Both the position numbers and the translations under genes were made by a program. Below are positions 1-8,994 of a DNA stretch of 64,000 nucleotides, one piece after another. A model generated the notes under the pieces. That model was not told where the DNA came from and did not search any database. It worked only from the letters and a program-made list of their open reading frames with translations. Source of the stretch: Rhizobacter sp. Root1221 (GTDB lineage Bacteria > Pseudomonadota > Gammaproteobacteria > Burkholderiales > Burkholderiaceae_C); assembly GCF_001425785.1 (NCBI RefSeq), contig NZ_LMDI01000002.1, forward strand, positions 124,001 through 188,000. The letters are read 5' to 3'. How positions within the stretch are numbered: position 1 is the first letter of the stretch; the number at the start of each line of letters is the position of its first letter.

Positions 1-358
1 GCTTGACGGTGGTGTAGTACACGCCTTCCGGCGTGTGCTTGACGAGTTCGTTCAGCACGTGCACCGGGATGTTGCGGTCGGTCTGCAGATCCTCGACGGC
101 CTTTTGACGGGCCTTGAGGCGGTCGATCTCGGCACGCAGCGTGGCGACGTCCTTGATCTGCAACTCGAGCTTCTGGATCTCGGCGATCAGGAACTGGTTG
201 CGCTCCTGCTGGTTCGACGTCATCTGCTGCAGCACGAGGTACCACATGGCGGCGACCGCGACCCCCACGGCAGCCGCCAGGCCCAGGCCCAGGAAAAAGG
301 CCGCCTTGCGCCGCTTGCGCTTTTCCTCCCGATGCGGGAGCAGGTTGATCAGGATCAC
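1..358 (-). CDS. pilN: Type IV pilus assembly protein PilN (partial, C-terminus off the window)
   Basis: PilN is the single-pass inner-membrane protein that links cytoplasmic PilM to PilO in the type IV pilus alignment complex. The 119 visible residues begin with ILINLLPHR, the INLLP segment that PilN uses to bind PilM. A very basic stretch (REEKRKRRK) and one membrane helix (about residues 18-42) follow, then a helix-forming region rich in Glu, Gln and Lys. The start is a GTG at 356-358 that overlaps the pilM stop by four bases (GTGA), so translation is coupled. The periplasmic ferredoxin-like domain is missing only because the window ends. Confidence 0.9.
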   Translation of the reverse strand, partial: MILINLLPHREEKRKRRKAAFFLGLGLAAAVGVAVAAMWYLVLQQMTSNQQERNQFLIAEIQKLELQIKDVATLRAEIDRLKARQKAVEDLQTDRNIPVHVLNELVKHTPEGVYYTTVK

Positions 359-1434
359 TGCAGGAACCTCCGCATCGCCAAGCCACACGCAGTCAGGTAG
401 GAAGGCGCCTCTCGGCGCAGCTTGCTTTCACGCACGGCGGACCCGAGCTTCATGCTTTCGAACGGATTGACCACCATCGACGCGAAGCCGGTCAGTTCGG
501 TGACGCGGTCCTTGAGGCCCGGCAGCGTGGCCGTGCCACCCGCGAGCATCACGTAGTGGACCTTGTGGTGCGGCGTGCTGGTGAAGAAGTACTGCAACGC
601 CCGGCCGATTTCCTGCGACAGGCTGTCGACGAACGGCGCCAGAATGGACGATTCGTAGTCTTCCGGAAGCTCGGCGGACAGCTTCTTCTGCTCCGCTTCC
701 TCGAACGAGAAGCCGTACTGGCGGGAGATCAGCTGCGTCAGCTGGGCGCCGCCAAAGGCCTGGTCCCGGTCGTACAGCATCTCGTCGTCGCGAAGGACCT
801 TGAGGCTGGTGGTGTCTGCGCCAATCTCGAACAGCGCAACCAGTGCGTCCTTGCCTTCGTTGGGCAGGGCCTCGATGAGCCGGCCCATCGCCAGGCGCGA
901 CGCGTGCGATTCGATGTCAAGCACCACCGGCTTCAGGCCGGCGGCTTCGGCGAGACCTTGGCGGTCCTGCACACGATCCTTGCGGGACGCGGCGATGAGC
1001 ACCTCGACGTCACCAACGGACGTGGGGCTGGGGCCGATCACGGAAAAGTCGAGACTGACCTCATCCAGCGAAAACGGAATGTACTGGTTCGCTTCGGACT
1101 CGACCTGGAGCTCGAGTTCCTCTTCGCGCAGGCCGGCGGGCAGCATGATCTTTTTGGTGATCACGGCTGACTGCGGCATGGCCAGCACGACCTGCTTCGC
1201 CTTGGTGCCACTCTTGATCACCACGCGGCGAACCGCTTCGGCGACTTCGTCGAATTTTTCGATCTGGCCGTCGGTGATCCAGCCTTTTTCAAAGCTTTCG
1301 GCGGCAAAACGTTCAAGCACATAGTCGCCGGATGCGGTCTGGCCGAGCTCGACCAGCTTGACGCTGGAAGAGCTGATGTCCAGCCCGATCATGGCCGGGT
1401 GCTTGCGGCCTAACAACATGTCTAGGAAGCTCAC
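355..1434 (-). CDS. pilM: Type IV pilus assembly protein PilM
   Basis: PilM is the actin-like cytoplasmic protein that binds the N-terminus of PilN and connects the pilus motor to the alignment complex. The 359-residue length is normal for the family. The N-terminal GLDISSSSVKLVEL (about residues 17-30) is the phosphate-binding loop of the actin fold, and LAGGTATLPGL near residue 297 is the second nucleotide loop. The start is GTG with a GGGAG Shine-Dalgarno sequence about ten bases upstream. It is the first gene of a pilMN... operon leaving the window to the left and is divergent from mrcA, an arrangement common in beta- and gammaproteobacteria. Confidence 0.93.
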   Translation of the reverse strand: MSFLDMLLGRKHPAMIGLDISSSSVKLVELGQTASGDYVLERFAAESFEKGWITDGQIEKFDEVAEAVRRVVIKSGTKAKQVVLAMPQSAVITKKIMLPAGLREEELELQVESEANQYIPFSLDEVSLDFSVIGPSPTSVGDVEVLIAASRKDRVQDRQGLAEAAGLKPVVLDIESHASRLAMGRLIEALPNEGKDALVALFEIGADTTSLKVLRDDEMLYDRDQAFGGAQLTQLISRQYGFSFEEAEQKKLSAELPEDYESSILAPFVDSLSQEIGRALQYFFTSTPHHKVHYVMLAGGTATLPGLKDRVTELTGFASMVVNPFESMKLGSAVRESKLRREAPSYLTACGLAMRRFLQ

Positions 1435-1670
1435 GAGGCCATCTCCCAGGGCGCAAAAAACAGCGCTGGATTGTTAAGAAGTTACTTCAATGCTAGCAGT
1501 AAACCCTTTGTGCAACAAAGAAATTTCCTTTTCTTGCATCTCGCGGCCGTTGCAAATCTCAGACGAAATAACCGGTCAAAAAATGTCACATCGGGGTCCT
1601 GCGCGAAGCGGGTTGGGGTTGTCCCGGACGGCCTGCGGTCACAGCCTGTTAAGCAGTTCACACTCTGCGC

Positions 1671-1698
1671 CTGCCGCCCCTGACGCCGTTCTTATAAT
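1671..1698 (+). promoter_or_regulatory. Putative sigma-70 promoter of mrcA
   Basis: A perfect TATAAT lies at 1693-1698, 25 bases before the mrcA ATG. At the right distance (1671-1676) the -35 is weak (CTGCCG). Transcription would start near 1705 and leave a very short leader carrying the GGAG ribosome site at about 1715. The rest of the 288-base divergent region (1435-1722) is relatively AT-rich around 1470-1520 and presumably holds the pilM promoter, which I could not place. Confidence 0.5.
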
Positions 1699-1722
1699 CA
1701 CGCCGACTTTCGTTGGAGCTTC

Positions 1723-4101
1723 ATGAGCGATTCCACCCGCGCGACCGAGAACAAAGCAACGTCTTCCCCCCGCCCCGCCCATTCTCGGGCGCCCCACTGG
1801 CTCCGTTGGGTCGGAAAAGCTGCCCTTTGGTGCGCTACTTCGGTGGCGGCCATGGTGTTTGCCGTGCTGCTGCTGGGCGGGGTGGCGCTGGCCGTCGCGT
1901 ACCCCCACCTCCCGCAGATCAGCGGGTTGCTGGACTATCGCCCCAAGCTGCCCATGCGCATTTACTCGGCCGATGGCGTGCTGCTGAGCGAGTTCGGCGA
2001 GGAGCGCCGCAACTTCACGCCCATCGGCCAGGTGCCGAAGGTGATGAAGGATGCCGTGCTGGCGATCGAGGACGCCCGCTTCTATGAACACAGCGGCGTG
2101 GACTACAAGGGCGTGCTGCGTGCCGGCCTGGCGCACTTGAGCGACGCCCGCAGCCAGGGCGCGTCAACCATCACGATGCAGGTGGCCCGCAACTTCTACC
2201 TGTCGACCGAGAAGACCTTCACCCGGAAGATCTACGAGGTGCTGCTGGCCCTCAAGATCGAGACCCAGTTGACCAAGGACCAGATCCTCGAGGTCTACAT
2301 GAACCAGATCTTCCTGGGCCAGCGGGCCTACGGGTTCGCGGCCGCCAGCGAGATCTACTTCGGCAAGCCCCTGCAGTCGATCACCGTGGCCGAGGCCGCG
2401 ATGCTCGCCGGCCTGCCCAAGGCGCCGTCGAACTACAACCCGGTCAACAATCCCCGGCGCGCCACGATCCGGCAGCTGTACATCATCGACCGGATGCTCG
2501 AGAACGGATTCATCACCCGGGAAGAGCATGACGCAGCTCGCAACCAGCCCATGCGCTACCGCCCGCCCACCGAGGTGCCGGTGCACGCCGAGTTCGTCGC
2601 CGAAGCAGCGCGGCAGATGCTCTACACGCAATACGGCGACGACGCGTACAGCCGGGGCCTGAATGTCTACCTGACGATCCAGTCCGGCGAACAAGGCGTG
2701 GCCTACCGCGCGCTTCGCAAGGGCGTGCTCGACTACGAACGCCGGCAGGTGTACCGTGGCCCGGAGGCCTACATCGACCTGCCTTCCAACTCGAAGGAGA
2801 TCGACGCACGCGTGGCCGAGGCGCTGGTGGACCACCCGGACAACGACGAACTCCGCGCGGGGGTGGCCCTCGAGGTGAGCCCGCGCAAGGTGATCGCCAT
2901 GCTGCAGAACGGCGAATCGGTGACCGTGACCGGTGAAGGCCTCAAGCCGGCCACGTCAGGCCTGTCGGACAAGGCCAGCCCAAAGACCCGCATCCGCGTC
3001 GGCGCCGTGATCCGGCTCGTGAAAAACGCCAAAGGCGACTGGTCCATCACGCAGCTGCCGGAAGTCGAAGGTGCCTTTGTGGCACTCGACCCCCGCAACG
3101 GTGCCATCCGGGCCATGGTGGGCGGGTTCGACTACGCCAAGAACAAGTTCAACCACGTCACGCAGGCGTGGCGCCAACCGGGCTCGAGTTTCAAGCCTTT
3201 CATCTACTCGGCCTCGCTCGAAAAGGGCTTCACCCCCGCCACCGTGATCAACGACGCGCCGTTGTTCTTCAATGCGGGCACCACCGGCAGCCAGCCGTGG
3301 GAACCCAAGAACTACGACGGCACGTTCGACGGCCCCATGTCGATGCGGCGTGGGCTGGCCAAATCGAAGAACATGATCTCGATCCGGATCCTTCAGTCCA
3401 TCCAGCCCGCCTACGCACAGGAATGGATCACCCGGTTCGGATTCGAGGCCGACAAGCACCCCGCGTACCTGACGATGGCACTCGGGGCCGGTTCGGTCAC
3501 GCCGCTGCAGATGGCCTCGGCGTATGGGGTGTTCGCCAACGGCGGGTACCGCCTGAACCCGTACCTGATCAGCAAGGTGACCGACTCCAAGGGCAAGGTG
3601 CTGACCGAGGCCCGGCCGCAGGCACTCGACGAATCGGCCCGCGCGATCGATGCACGCAACGCGTTCGTGATGACGAGCCTGCTGCAGGAGGTCACCCGCT
3701 CCGGCACCGCGGCCCGCGCCCAGGGCACGCTGAAACGCCCGGACATCTACGGGAAGACCGGCACCACCAATGATTCGCTCGACGCCTGGTTCGTCGGTTA
3801 CCAGCGCACCGTGGTGGCGGCCGTGTGGATCGGCTACGACACCCCGCGCAAGCTGGGCGCTCGCGAAACCGGCGGTGGCCTCGCCCTGCCGGTGTGGATC
3901 GACTACATGAGTTCCACGCTCAAGGGCGTGCCGGTGGAGGAGCCCTCGGCACCGTCCGGGCTGGCGAACCTCGGCGGCGAGTGGTACTACGACGAGTACA
4001 CCCACGGGGGCGGCGTCAGCAGCCTGGGTCTCGACGACAAGCTGCCCACCGCACCGAGCGAGGACGAGAAAAAGGGCATCCTCGACCTCTTCAAGAACTG
4101 A
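1723..4101 (+). CDS. mrcA: Penicillin-binding protein 1A (bifunctional transglycosylase/transpeptidase)
   Basis: This class A PBP polymerises lipid II into glycan strands and cross-links the peptides in the periplasm. The 792 residues show a short cytoplasmic tail, one membrane anchor (about 43-66) and a GT51 glycosyltransferase domain with the catalytic EDARFYEHSGVD motif (Glu116). The transpeptidase domain follows, with SSFK (nucleophile Ser488), SKN (548-550) and KTG (678-680). All catalytic motifs are intact. It is divergent from pilMN, the usual ponA/mrcA neighbourhood, and convergent with cyaY. The ATG is preceded by GGAG at a good spacing. Confidence 0.95.
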   Translation: MSDSTRATENKATSSPRPAHSRAPHWLRWVGKAALWCATSVAAMVFAVLLLGGVALAVAYPHLPQISGLLDYRPKLPMRIYSADGVLLSEFGEERRNFTPIGQVPKVMKDAVLAIEDARFYEHSGVDYKGVLRAGLAHLSDARSQGASTITMQVARNFYLSTEKTFTRKIYEVLLALKIETQLTKDQILEVYMNQIFLGQRAYGFAAASEIYFGKPLQSITVAEAAMLAGLPKAPSNYNPVNNPRRATIRQLYIIDRMLENGFITREEHDAARNQPMRYRPPTEVPVHAEFVAEAARQMLYTQYGDDAYSRGLNVYLTIQSGEQGVAYRALRKGVLDYERRQVYRGPEAYIDLPSNSKEIDARVAEALVDHPDNDELRAGVALEVSPRKVIAMLQNGESVTVTGEGLKPATSGLSDKASPKTRIRVGAVIRLVKNAKGDWSITQLPEVEGAFVALDPRNGAIRAMVGGFDYAKNKFNHVTQAWRQPGSSFKPFIYSASLEKGFTPATVINDAPLFFNAGTTGSQPWEPKNYDGTFDGPMSMRRGLAKSKNMISIRILQSIQPAYAQEWITRFGFEADKHPAYLTMALGAGSVTPLQMASAYGVFANGGYRLNPYLISKVTDSKGKVLTEARPQALDESARAIDARNAFVMTSLLQEVTRSGTAARAQGTLKRPDIYGKTGTTNDSLDAWFVGYQRTVVAAVWIGYDTPRKLGARETGGGLALPVWIDYMSSTLKGVPVEEPSAPSGLANLGGEWYYDEYTHGGGVSSLGLDDKLPTAPSEDEKKGILDLFKN

Positions 4102-4108
4102 CCGGAGT

Positions 4109-4175
4109 GGGTCGGGCGCAGCCCGACCCTGGGGGCTCTCTCAAGGAAACGCCGGGCCGCCCCAAGTTTCCTTGA
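4109..4175. terminator. Two hairpins between convergent mrcA and cyaY
   Basis: The first hairpin (4109-4129) has a perfect 9-bp stem, GGGTCGGGC/GCCCGACCC, with a three-base loop. The second (4141-4175) has a perfect 10-bp stem, TCAAGGAAAC/GTTTCCTTGA, around a GC-rich 15-base loop. Neither has a clean T-run, but both lie between the stops of two convergent genes, where bidirectional termination or RNA 3'-end protection is expected. The flanking CCCTGGGGG is itself repeated on both sides of the second hairpin, so this may be a copy of a dispersed intergenic repeat. Confidence 0.45.
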
Positions 4176-4194
4176 CCCTGGGGGGCCCAGTCCC

Positions 4195-4554
4195 TCAGCG
4201 TGGTGCTTCGAACCGGAGCGCGATGCCGGCCTGCTCGCTGGCGCAGGCCGACAGGGCCTCGAACAGCTCGCGTCCGGTGCGGTCCACCCAGCGCCCGCCC
4301 ACGTACTTGTAGTGAAAGCCGCCGGACCGGGCGGCAAGCCACAGTTCGTGCAGTGGCGGCTGCGTGTTGAGAATCAGGTGGCTGCCGTTGGGCAGCTTCA
4401 GCTCCAGCAGTCCGCCGGTGCGGTGGCTGTCGATGTCGACCACGTCGTCCTGGAGCCACTGGTCGACGGTGGTTTCGACCGACGCCAGCACGGCGCCCGC
4501 CAGCGCGTGGAATTCGGGGTCGGTGAGTGGTGTGGGAACGAGATCGACTGTCAT
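4195..4554 (-). CDS. cyaY: Iron-sulfur cluster assembly regulator CyaY (bacterial frataxin)
   Basis: CyaY binds iron and the cysteine desulfurase IscS and modulates Fe-S cluster assembly. From the ATG at 4552-4554 the protein has 119 residues, close to the family norm. It shows the frataxin pattern: an acidic N-terminal helix, DVVDIDSHRTGGLLELKLPNG, LILNTQPPLHELWLA, GGFHYKYVGGRWVDRTG and a C-terminal helix. An in-frame ATG ten codons upstream (4584) would run into the start of the divergent lptM at 4576, so the shorter form is preferred. No strong Shine-Dalgarno sequence is visible for either start. Confidence 0.88.
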   Translation of the reverse strand: MTVDLVPTPLTDPEFHALAGAVLASVETTVDQWLQDDVVDIDSHRTGGLLELKLPNGSHLILNTQPPLHELWLAARSGGFHYKYVGGRWVDRTGRELFEALSACASEQAGIALRFEAPR

Positions 4555-4575
4555 GGGGCCGGTAGAATTCGTGGC

Positions 4576-4830
4576 ATGTTGCATCAGTTTTCCAGTGTAC
4601 CGGGCCGACTCTTCGTGGCGTTTGCAGTGGGCCCTTTGCTCGCGGCAACGCTGGCCCTCACGGCCGGGTGTGGCCAGAAAGGCCCGCTGACCTTGTCAGA
4701 GGGCCAGTCGCTTCAACGGCCGCCCCCCCGCCCGGTGACGTCGCCAGCGGCGCCGCCCCAACTGTCGCCCACCGACTCCCCGGCCATCGCGCCCTCCCCT
4801 GCTCCCGCCGCGTCCGCCACGGCGCCCTGA
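4576..4830 (+). CDS. lptM: LPS translocon maturation chaperone LptM (YifL-like lipoprotein)
   Basis: LptM is a small outer-membrane lipoprotein that helps correct disulfide assembly of the LPS translocon LptD. The 84-residue protein has a hydrophobic signal ending in a lipobox with Cys32 (LTAGC), directly followed by the family signature GQKGPL. The remaining tail is a low-complexity Pro/Ala/Ser linker. The reading frame is open far upstream, but only the ATG at 4576 gives a proper signal peptide. It lies 6 bp before lysA, the usual lptM-lysA pairing of proteobacteria. Confidence 0.85.
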   Translation: MLHQFSSVPGRLFVAFAVGPLLAATLALTAGCGQKGPLTLSEGQSLQRPPPRPVTSPAAPPQLSPTDSPAIAPSPAPAASATAP

Positions 4831-4836
4831 CCTCCC

Positions 4837-6111
4837 ATGAACCTGCCCGGCTCTCCCCACGTCGCCTACCGCGGCGACGACCTGTCCCTCGAAGGCCAAT
4901 CGGTCAGCGCACTGGCCCAACGCTTCGGGACCCCGCTGTACGCCTACTCGAAGACGGCCATGCTGGACGCGGTGGCCGCCTATCAGCGCGCGCTGGTCGG
5001 CCGCGACCACCTCGTCTGCTACGCCGTCAAGGCCAACTCCAACCTGGCGGTGCTGCAGGTCTTCGCACAGGCGGGGTGCGGGTTCGACATCGTGTCGTCC
5101 GGTGAACTCCACCGGGTGATCGCCGCTGGCGGGGATCCTGCCAAGGTCGTTTTCTCCGGCATCGGCAAGACCCGCGCCGAGATGGCCCACGCGTTGCAGG
5201 TGGGCGTGATGTGTTTCAACGTCGAAAGCGAGGCCGAACTCGAACTGTTGTCCGAGGTGGCCGTGCAGGCGGGCCGCACGGCCACGGTCAGCCTGCGGGT
5301 GAATCCGGACGTGGACGCCGGCACCCACCCCTACATCTCCACCGGGCTGAAGGGCAACAAGTTCGGCATCGCACACGAGCGTGCCGTGGCCACGTACCGC
5401 CGCGCGGCCGCCTTGCCTGGCCTTGCGGTGGCCGGCATCGATTGCCACATCGGCTCGCAGATCACCGACACCACGCCCTACCTCGACGCACTCGACCGGG
5501 TGCTCGACCTGGTGGAAGCGGTGGAGGCGGCAGGCATCCCGATCCACCACCTCGACCTCGGCGGCGGGCTGGGCATCACGTACACCGACGAAGTGCCGCC
5601 GTCGGCCGAAGTGCTCGTGAAGCTGCTGCTGCAACGCATCGATGCCCGCGGGCACGGTCACCGCAAGGTGGTGTTCGAACCGGGCCGCTCGCTGGTGGGC
5701 AATGCGGGCGTGCTGGTGAGCGAGGTGCTCTACCTGAAACCGGGCGAACAGAAGAACTTCTGCATCGTCGATGCAGCCATGAACGACCTGGCACGCCCGG
5801 CGATGTACGAGGCCTGGATGGGCATCGTGGCCTGCACCCGCCGCGACGAACCGCCCACGCGGATGGACGTGGTGGGCCCAGTGTGCGAATCGGGCGACTG
5901 GCTGGGCCGCGACCGCGACCTGGCAGTGCATGCCGGCGACCACATCGCCGTGCTGTCGGCCGGCGCGTACGGCATGAGCATGGCCAGCAACTACAACACA
6001 CGCGGGCGAGCGGCCGAAGTGCTGGTGTCGGGTGACGAGGCATGGCTGGTTCGCGAACGCGAACAGCCGGCAGACCTGTTCAAGGGCGAGCGTCTGCTGC
6101 CAGCGCGCTGA
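4837..6111 (+). CDS. lysA: Diaminopimelate decarboxylase
   Basis: LysA catalyses the last step of lysine synthesis, meso-diaminopimelate to L-lysine plus CO2, with PLP. The 424 residues hold the fold-type III pattern: YAVKAN with PLP lysine Lys65, HIGSQI, the glycine-rich LGGGLGI phosphate loop, EPGRSLVG, and VCESGDWLGRDR with Cys350 supplied across the dimer interface. AYGMSMASNYN lies near the C-terminus. It is translated just after lptM and is convergent with the peptide transporter operon, with only 26 bp between the stops. Confidence 0.96.
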   Translation: MNLPGSPHVAYRGDDLSLEGQSVSALAQRFGTPLYAYSKTAMLDAVAAYQRALVGRDHLVCYAVKANSNLAVLQVFAQAGCGFDIVSSGELHRVIAAGGDPAKVVFSGIGKTRAEMAHALQVGVMCFNVESEAELELLSEVAVQAGRTATVSLRVNPDVDAGTHPYISTGLKGNKFGIAHERAVATYRRAAALPGLAVAGIDCHIGSQITDTTPYLDALDRVLDLVEAVEAAGIPIHHLDLGGGLGITYTDEVPPSAEVLVKLLLQRIDARGHGHRKVVFEPGRSLVGNAGVLVSEVLYLKPGEQKNFCIVDAAMNDLARPAMYEAWMGIVACTRRDEPPTRMDVVGPVCESGDWLGRDRDLAVHAGDHIAVLSAGAYGMSMASNYNTRGRAAEVLVSGDEAWLVREREQPADLFKGERLLPAR

Positions 6112-6137
6112 TCGAACCCTTCAGGCGGCTCAGTCTC

Positions 6138-7112
6138 TCAGCCCCGCCCCTCTTCCACCGCATGGCAGGCCACCTGCGCGCGACCGGTGTCGAACAACAC
6201 CGGCCGCTCCTGGCGGCACCGTGCGTTGGCCAGCGGACAGCGCGGATGGAAGGCACAACCCGACGGCGGATCCAATGGATCGGGTGCTTCACCCTGCACG
6301 GCGAGGTGCCGCCGGCCACGCTGGGCCGCCCCGGGGATCGCGTCGATCAACAGCTTCGTGTACGGGTGGCGCGGATGCGCGAACAGCTCGGCCTTCGACG
6401 CACGCTCGACCACCCGCCCGAAGTACATCACGCCCACGTCGTCGCTGACGTGACGCACCACCGCAAGGTTGTGCGAGATGAACAGGTAGCTCATCCCGCG
6501 GGCTTGCTGCAGGTCCTTCATGAGGTTCAGCACCTGGGCCTGCACCGACACGTCCAGCGCCGACGTGGGCTCATCGCACACGAGGAATGCTGGCGCCGTC
6601 GAGATCGCGCGCGCGATCGAGATGCGTTGGCGCTGCCCTCCAGAGAACTGATGGGGAAACTTCGTGCGGTCCGCGGGTGACAATCCCACCGACACCAGCA
6701 GCTCGGCCACACGCTCCGCGCGCGCCCCGGGCGCCGGGACGAGCCCCAGCTCCAGCAGGGGCTCCCCGACGATGTCGCCCACGGTCCAACGTGGATTCAA
6801 GCTCGCATACGGGTCCTGGAACACCATCTGGACGTGGCGGCGGTGGGCCGGCCCAAGCAGCGCCCCATCGAACCGCACCTCCCCGGCGCTGGGCGTCTGG
6901 AGGCCCACCATCATCCGGCCCACGGTCGTCTTGCCACAGCCGGATTCGCCGACGAGCCCGAGGGTGCGCCCCCGTTCGATGGACAGCGACACCCCGTCCA
7001 CGGCCTGGAGGTACCGGCGCGGGGCGAGCCCGAGCGTCCGCTGGAGCCACGACCCGGGCTGGGCAAAGCGTTTCTCGAGGCCGGACGCCACGACCAGCGG
7101 CTCGCCGCTCAT
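6138..7112 (-). CDS. dppF: Dipeptide/oligopeptide ABC transporter ATP-binding protein (DppF-type)
   Basis: This is the second ATPase of a peptide importer. The 324 residues contain Walker A GESGCGKTT, the signature FSGGQRQRISIARA, Walker B FLVCDEPTSALD, and the C-terminal oligopeptide-transporter extension (PSGCAFHPRCPLANARC) found in DppD/DppF/OppD/OppF. The frame is open further upstream, but the ATG at 7110-7112 overlaps the dppD stop as ATGA, so this start is preferred. It is the last gene of dppBCDF. The substrate (dipeptide, oligopeptide or a related solute) cannot be told from the ATPase. Confidence 0.88.
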   Translation of the reverse strand: MSGEPLVVASGLEKRFAQPGSWLQRTLGLAPRRYLQAVDGVSLSIERGRTLGLVGESGCGKTTVGRMMVGLQTPSAGEVRFDGALLGPAHRRHVQMVFQDPYASLNPRWTVGDIVGEPLLELGLVPAPGARAERVAELLVSVGLSPADRTKFPHQFSGGQRQRISIARAISTAPAFLVCDEPTSALDVSVQAQVLNLMKDLQQARGMSYLFISHNLAVVRHVSDDVGVMYFGRVVERASKAELFAHPRHPYTKLLIDAIPGAAQRGRRHLAVQGEAPDPLDPPSGCAFHPRCPLANARCRQERPVLFDTGRAQVACHAVEEGRG

Positions 7113-8083
7113 GCGCCCCCCTCGCGGTGCAACCAGCAGGCCGCCCGTGACGCGCCGGCAGGCATCAGTTCCGGGCGATCGTGTCCACACAGCGCGAACG
7201 CGCGCGGACACCGCGGGTGGAACGCGCAGCCTGGAGGGATCGCGTCCAGCCGCGGCATCGAACCGTCGATCTGCAACAGGCGTTCGCGGTCGATCGTCAT
7301 GCTCGGGATGGCGCCCATCAGTCCCGCCGTGTAGGGATGGGCCGGCGCACGTGTCACGTCGCCGACCAGACCGATCTCGGCCACGCGGCCGGCATACATG
7401 ACCGCGACGCGGTCACACACCTCTGCCACCACACCCATGTCGTGCGTGACCAGCAGGACCGACAGGCCACGGTCCCGGCTGAGGCGTTTCAGCAGATCCA
7501 TGATCTGGGCCTGGACCGACACATCGAGTGCCGTGGTGGGTTCGTCGGCAATCACCAGTTCGGGTTCGCCGGCCAGCGCCAGTGCGATGACGACCCGCTG
7601 GCGCATGCCTCCCGAAAATTGGTGCGGGTAATCGTCGAGGCGCGCGGCGGCGCCCGGGATGCCGGTCTCCGCCAACAGTTCGGCGGCTCGGCGCCTGGCC
7701 TGGGCAGTGCTCTGCGGGAAGTGGGTCTGCAAGGTTTCGACGAGTTGCCGTCCCACGGTGTACAGCGGGTTCAACGCGGTCAGCGGGTCCTGGAAGATGG
7801 TGGCGATGTGCCGCCCCCGCAAGCGCCGCATGGCATCGGGACCGAGGTTGTCGATGCGGCGGCCACCGAAGCGGATCTCGCCGGACGCGATGCGCCCCGG
7901 CGGGTCCAGCAGGCCCGCGACGGCCGCGCCGGTGAGCGACTTGCCCGCCCCCGACTCACCCACGACGCCGAGAATCTCGCCCCTCGCGATGTCGAACGAC
8001 ACGCCGTCCAGCGCCACCAGCGGGCCGGCTCGGGTGGGAAACACCACACGCAGGTCATGCACCTCCAGCAGCGGGCCCGTCAT
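7109..8083 (-). CDS. dppD: Dipeptide/oligopeptide ABC transporter ATP-binding protein (DppD-type)
   Basis: First ATPase of the importer, 324 residues. It has Walker A GESGAGKS, the signature FSGGMRQRVVIALAL, Walker B LVIADEPTTALD, and the C-terminal PPGCAFHPRCPRAFALC motif. Those cysteines match the C-terminal domain that carries an Fe-S cluster in some DppD proteins; that role is inference here. The ATG at 8081-8083 overlaps the stop of the permease gene (ATGA), and its own stop overlaps the dppF start, so the four genes are translationally coupled. Confidence 0.88.
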   Translation of the reverse strand: MTGPLLEVHDLRVVFPTRAGPLVALDGVSFDIARGEILGVVGESGAGKSLTGAAVAGLLDPPGRIASGEIRFGGRRIDNLGPDAMRRLRGRHIATIFQDPLTALNPLYTVGRQLVETLQTHFPQSTAQARRRAAELLAETGIPGAAARLDDYPHQFSGGMRQRVVIALALAGEPELVIADEPTTALDVSVQAQIMDLLKRLSRDRGLSVLLVTHDMGVVAEVCDRVAVMYAGRVAEIGLVGDVTRAPAHPYTAGLMGAIPSMTIDRERLLQIDGSMPRLDAIPPGCAFHPRCPRAFALCGHDRPELMPAGASRAACWLHREGGA

Positions 8084-8994
8084 CTGAGCCTCGGATTCAA
8101 CGCGTCGCGCAGGCCATCGCCCAGCAGGTTGATGGACACGGCCGTGAGCACGAGCACGGCCCCCGGGAACAGCGCGATCCACCAGTCACCTGACAGCATC
8201 AGCTCGTTGCCGATCCGGATCAGGGTGCCCAGCGACGGCGACGTGGCCGGCACCCCGACCCCGAGGAACGACAACGTGGCCTCGATCAGGATGGCCGTGC
8301 CGACCTGCAGCGTGGCCAGCACCATCACCGGGCCCATCACGTTGGGCAACACATGGCGGCGCATGATCCGCAGTCCGGAGACCCCGATCAATCGCGCCGA
8401 CTGGACGTAGTCCTTCTGGCGCTCGACCATCGTCGAACCGCGAACCGTGCGTGCGTACTGCACCCAGCCCGTCAACGAGATCGCGAGCACCAGCACCGCC
8501 ACGGCCAGTGTGTCGTGGCCGTCGGGAATCAGCACCCGGCCGACGCCGTCGATCAGCAGGGCCACGAGGATGGGCGGGAAGGACAGCATGACGTCGCAGA
8601 CGCGCATGATCACGGCATCGACCCAACCGCCCACGTAGCCGGCCACCAGCCCGAGCGTCACACCGATCAGCAGCGACACGGCCACGGACACCAGCCCCAC
8701 GAACAGCGAGATCCGCAGCCCGAACATCAGCGCCGACAGGACGTCGCGCCCCTGGCCGTCCGTGCCGAACCAATGTGCCCGTGAACCACCATCGAGCCAG
8801 GCCGGGGGCAACCGGGCGTCGAGCAGGTCGAGCGTGGCCAGCTCGAAGGGGTGGTAGGGCGCCAGCAGGTCGGCCGTCGACGCAGCAAGCAGCAACACCA
8901 GCAACACCAGCGCTGCCAGGACAAAGGCCGGTGATGCACGCAAGGCATGCGCAGCGTCGCTCTGCCAGGCGCTGCGCAAGGTCGCCGCCCTCAT
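8080..8994 (-). CDS. dppC: Peptide ABC transporter permease (DppC-type)
   Basis: Inner-membrane permease of 304 residues with an N-terminal helix (about 18-40), the OppC_N region ending HWFGTDGQGRDV, and five further helices. The EAA-loop signature for ATPase contact is ARLIGVSGLRIMRRHVLPNV. The chosen ATG (8992-8994) overlaps the dppB stop as ATGA. The frame is open further upstream but encodes nothing like the family there. Confidence 0.88.
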   Translation of the reverse strand: MRAATLRSAWQSDAAHALRASPAFVLAALVLLVLLLAASTADLLAPYHPFELATLDLLDARLPPAWLDGGSRAHWFGTDGQGRDVLSALMFGLRISLFVGLVSVAVSLLIGVTLGLVAGYVGGWVDAVIMRVCDVMLSFPPILVALLIDGVGRVLIPDGHDTLAVAVLVLAISLTGWVQYARTVRGSTMVERQKDYVQSARLIGVSGLRIMRRHVLPNVMGPVMVLATLQVGTAILIEATLSFLGVGVPATSPSLGTLIRIGNELMLSGDWWIALFPGAVLVLTAVSINLLGDGLRDALNPRLR

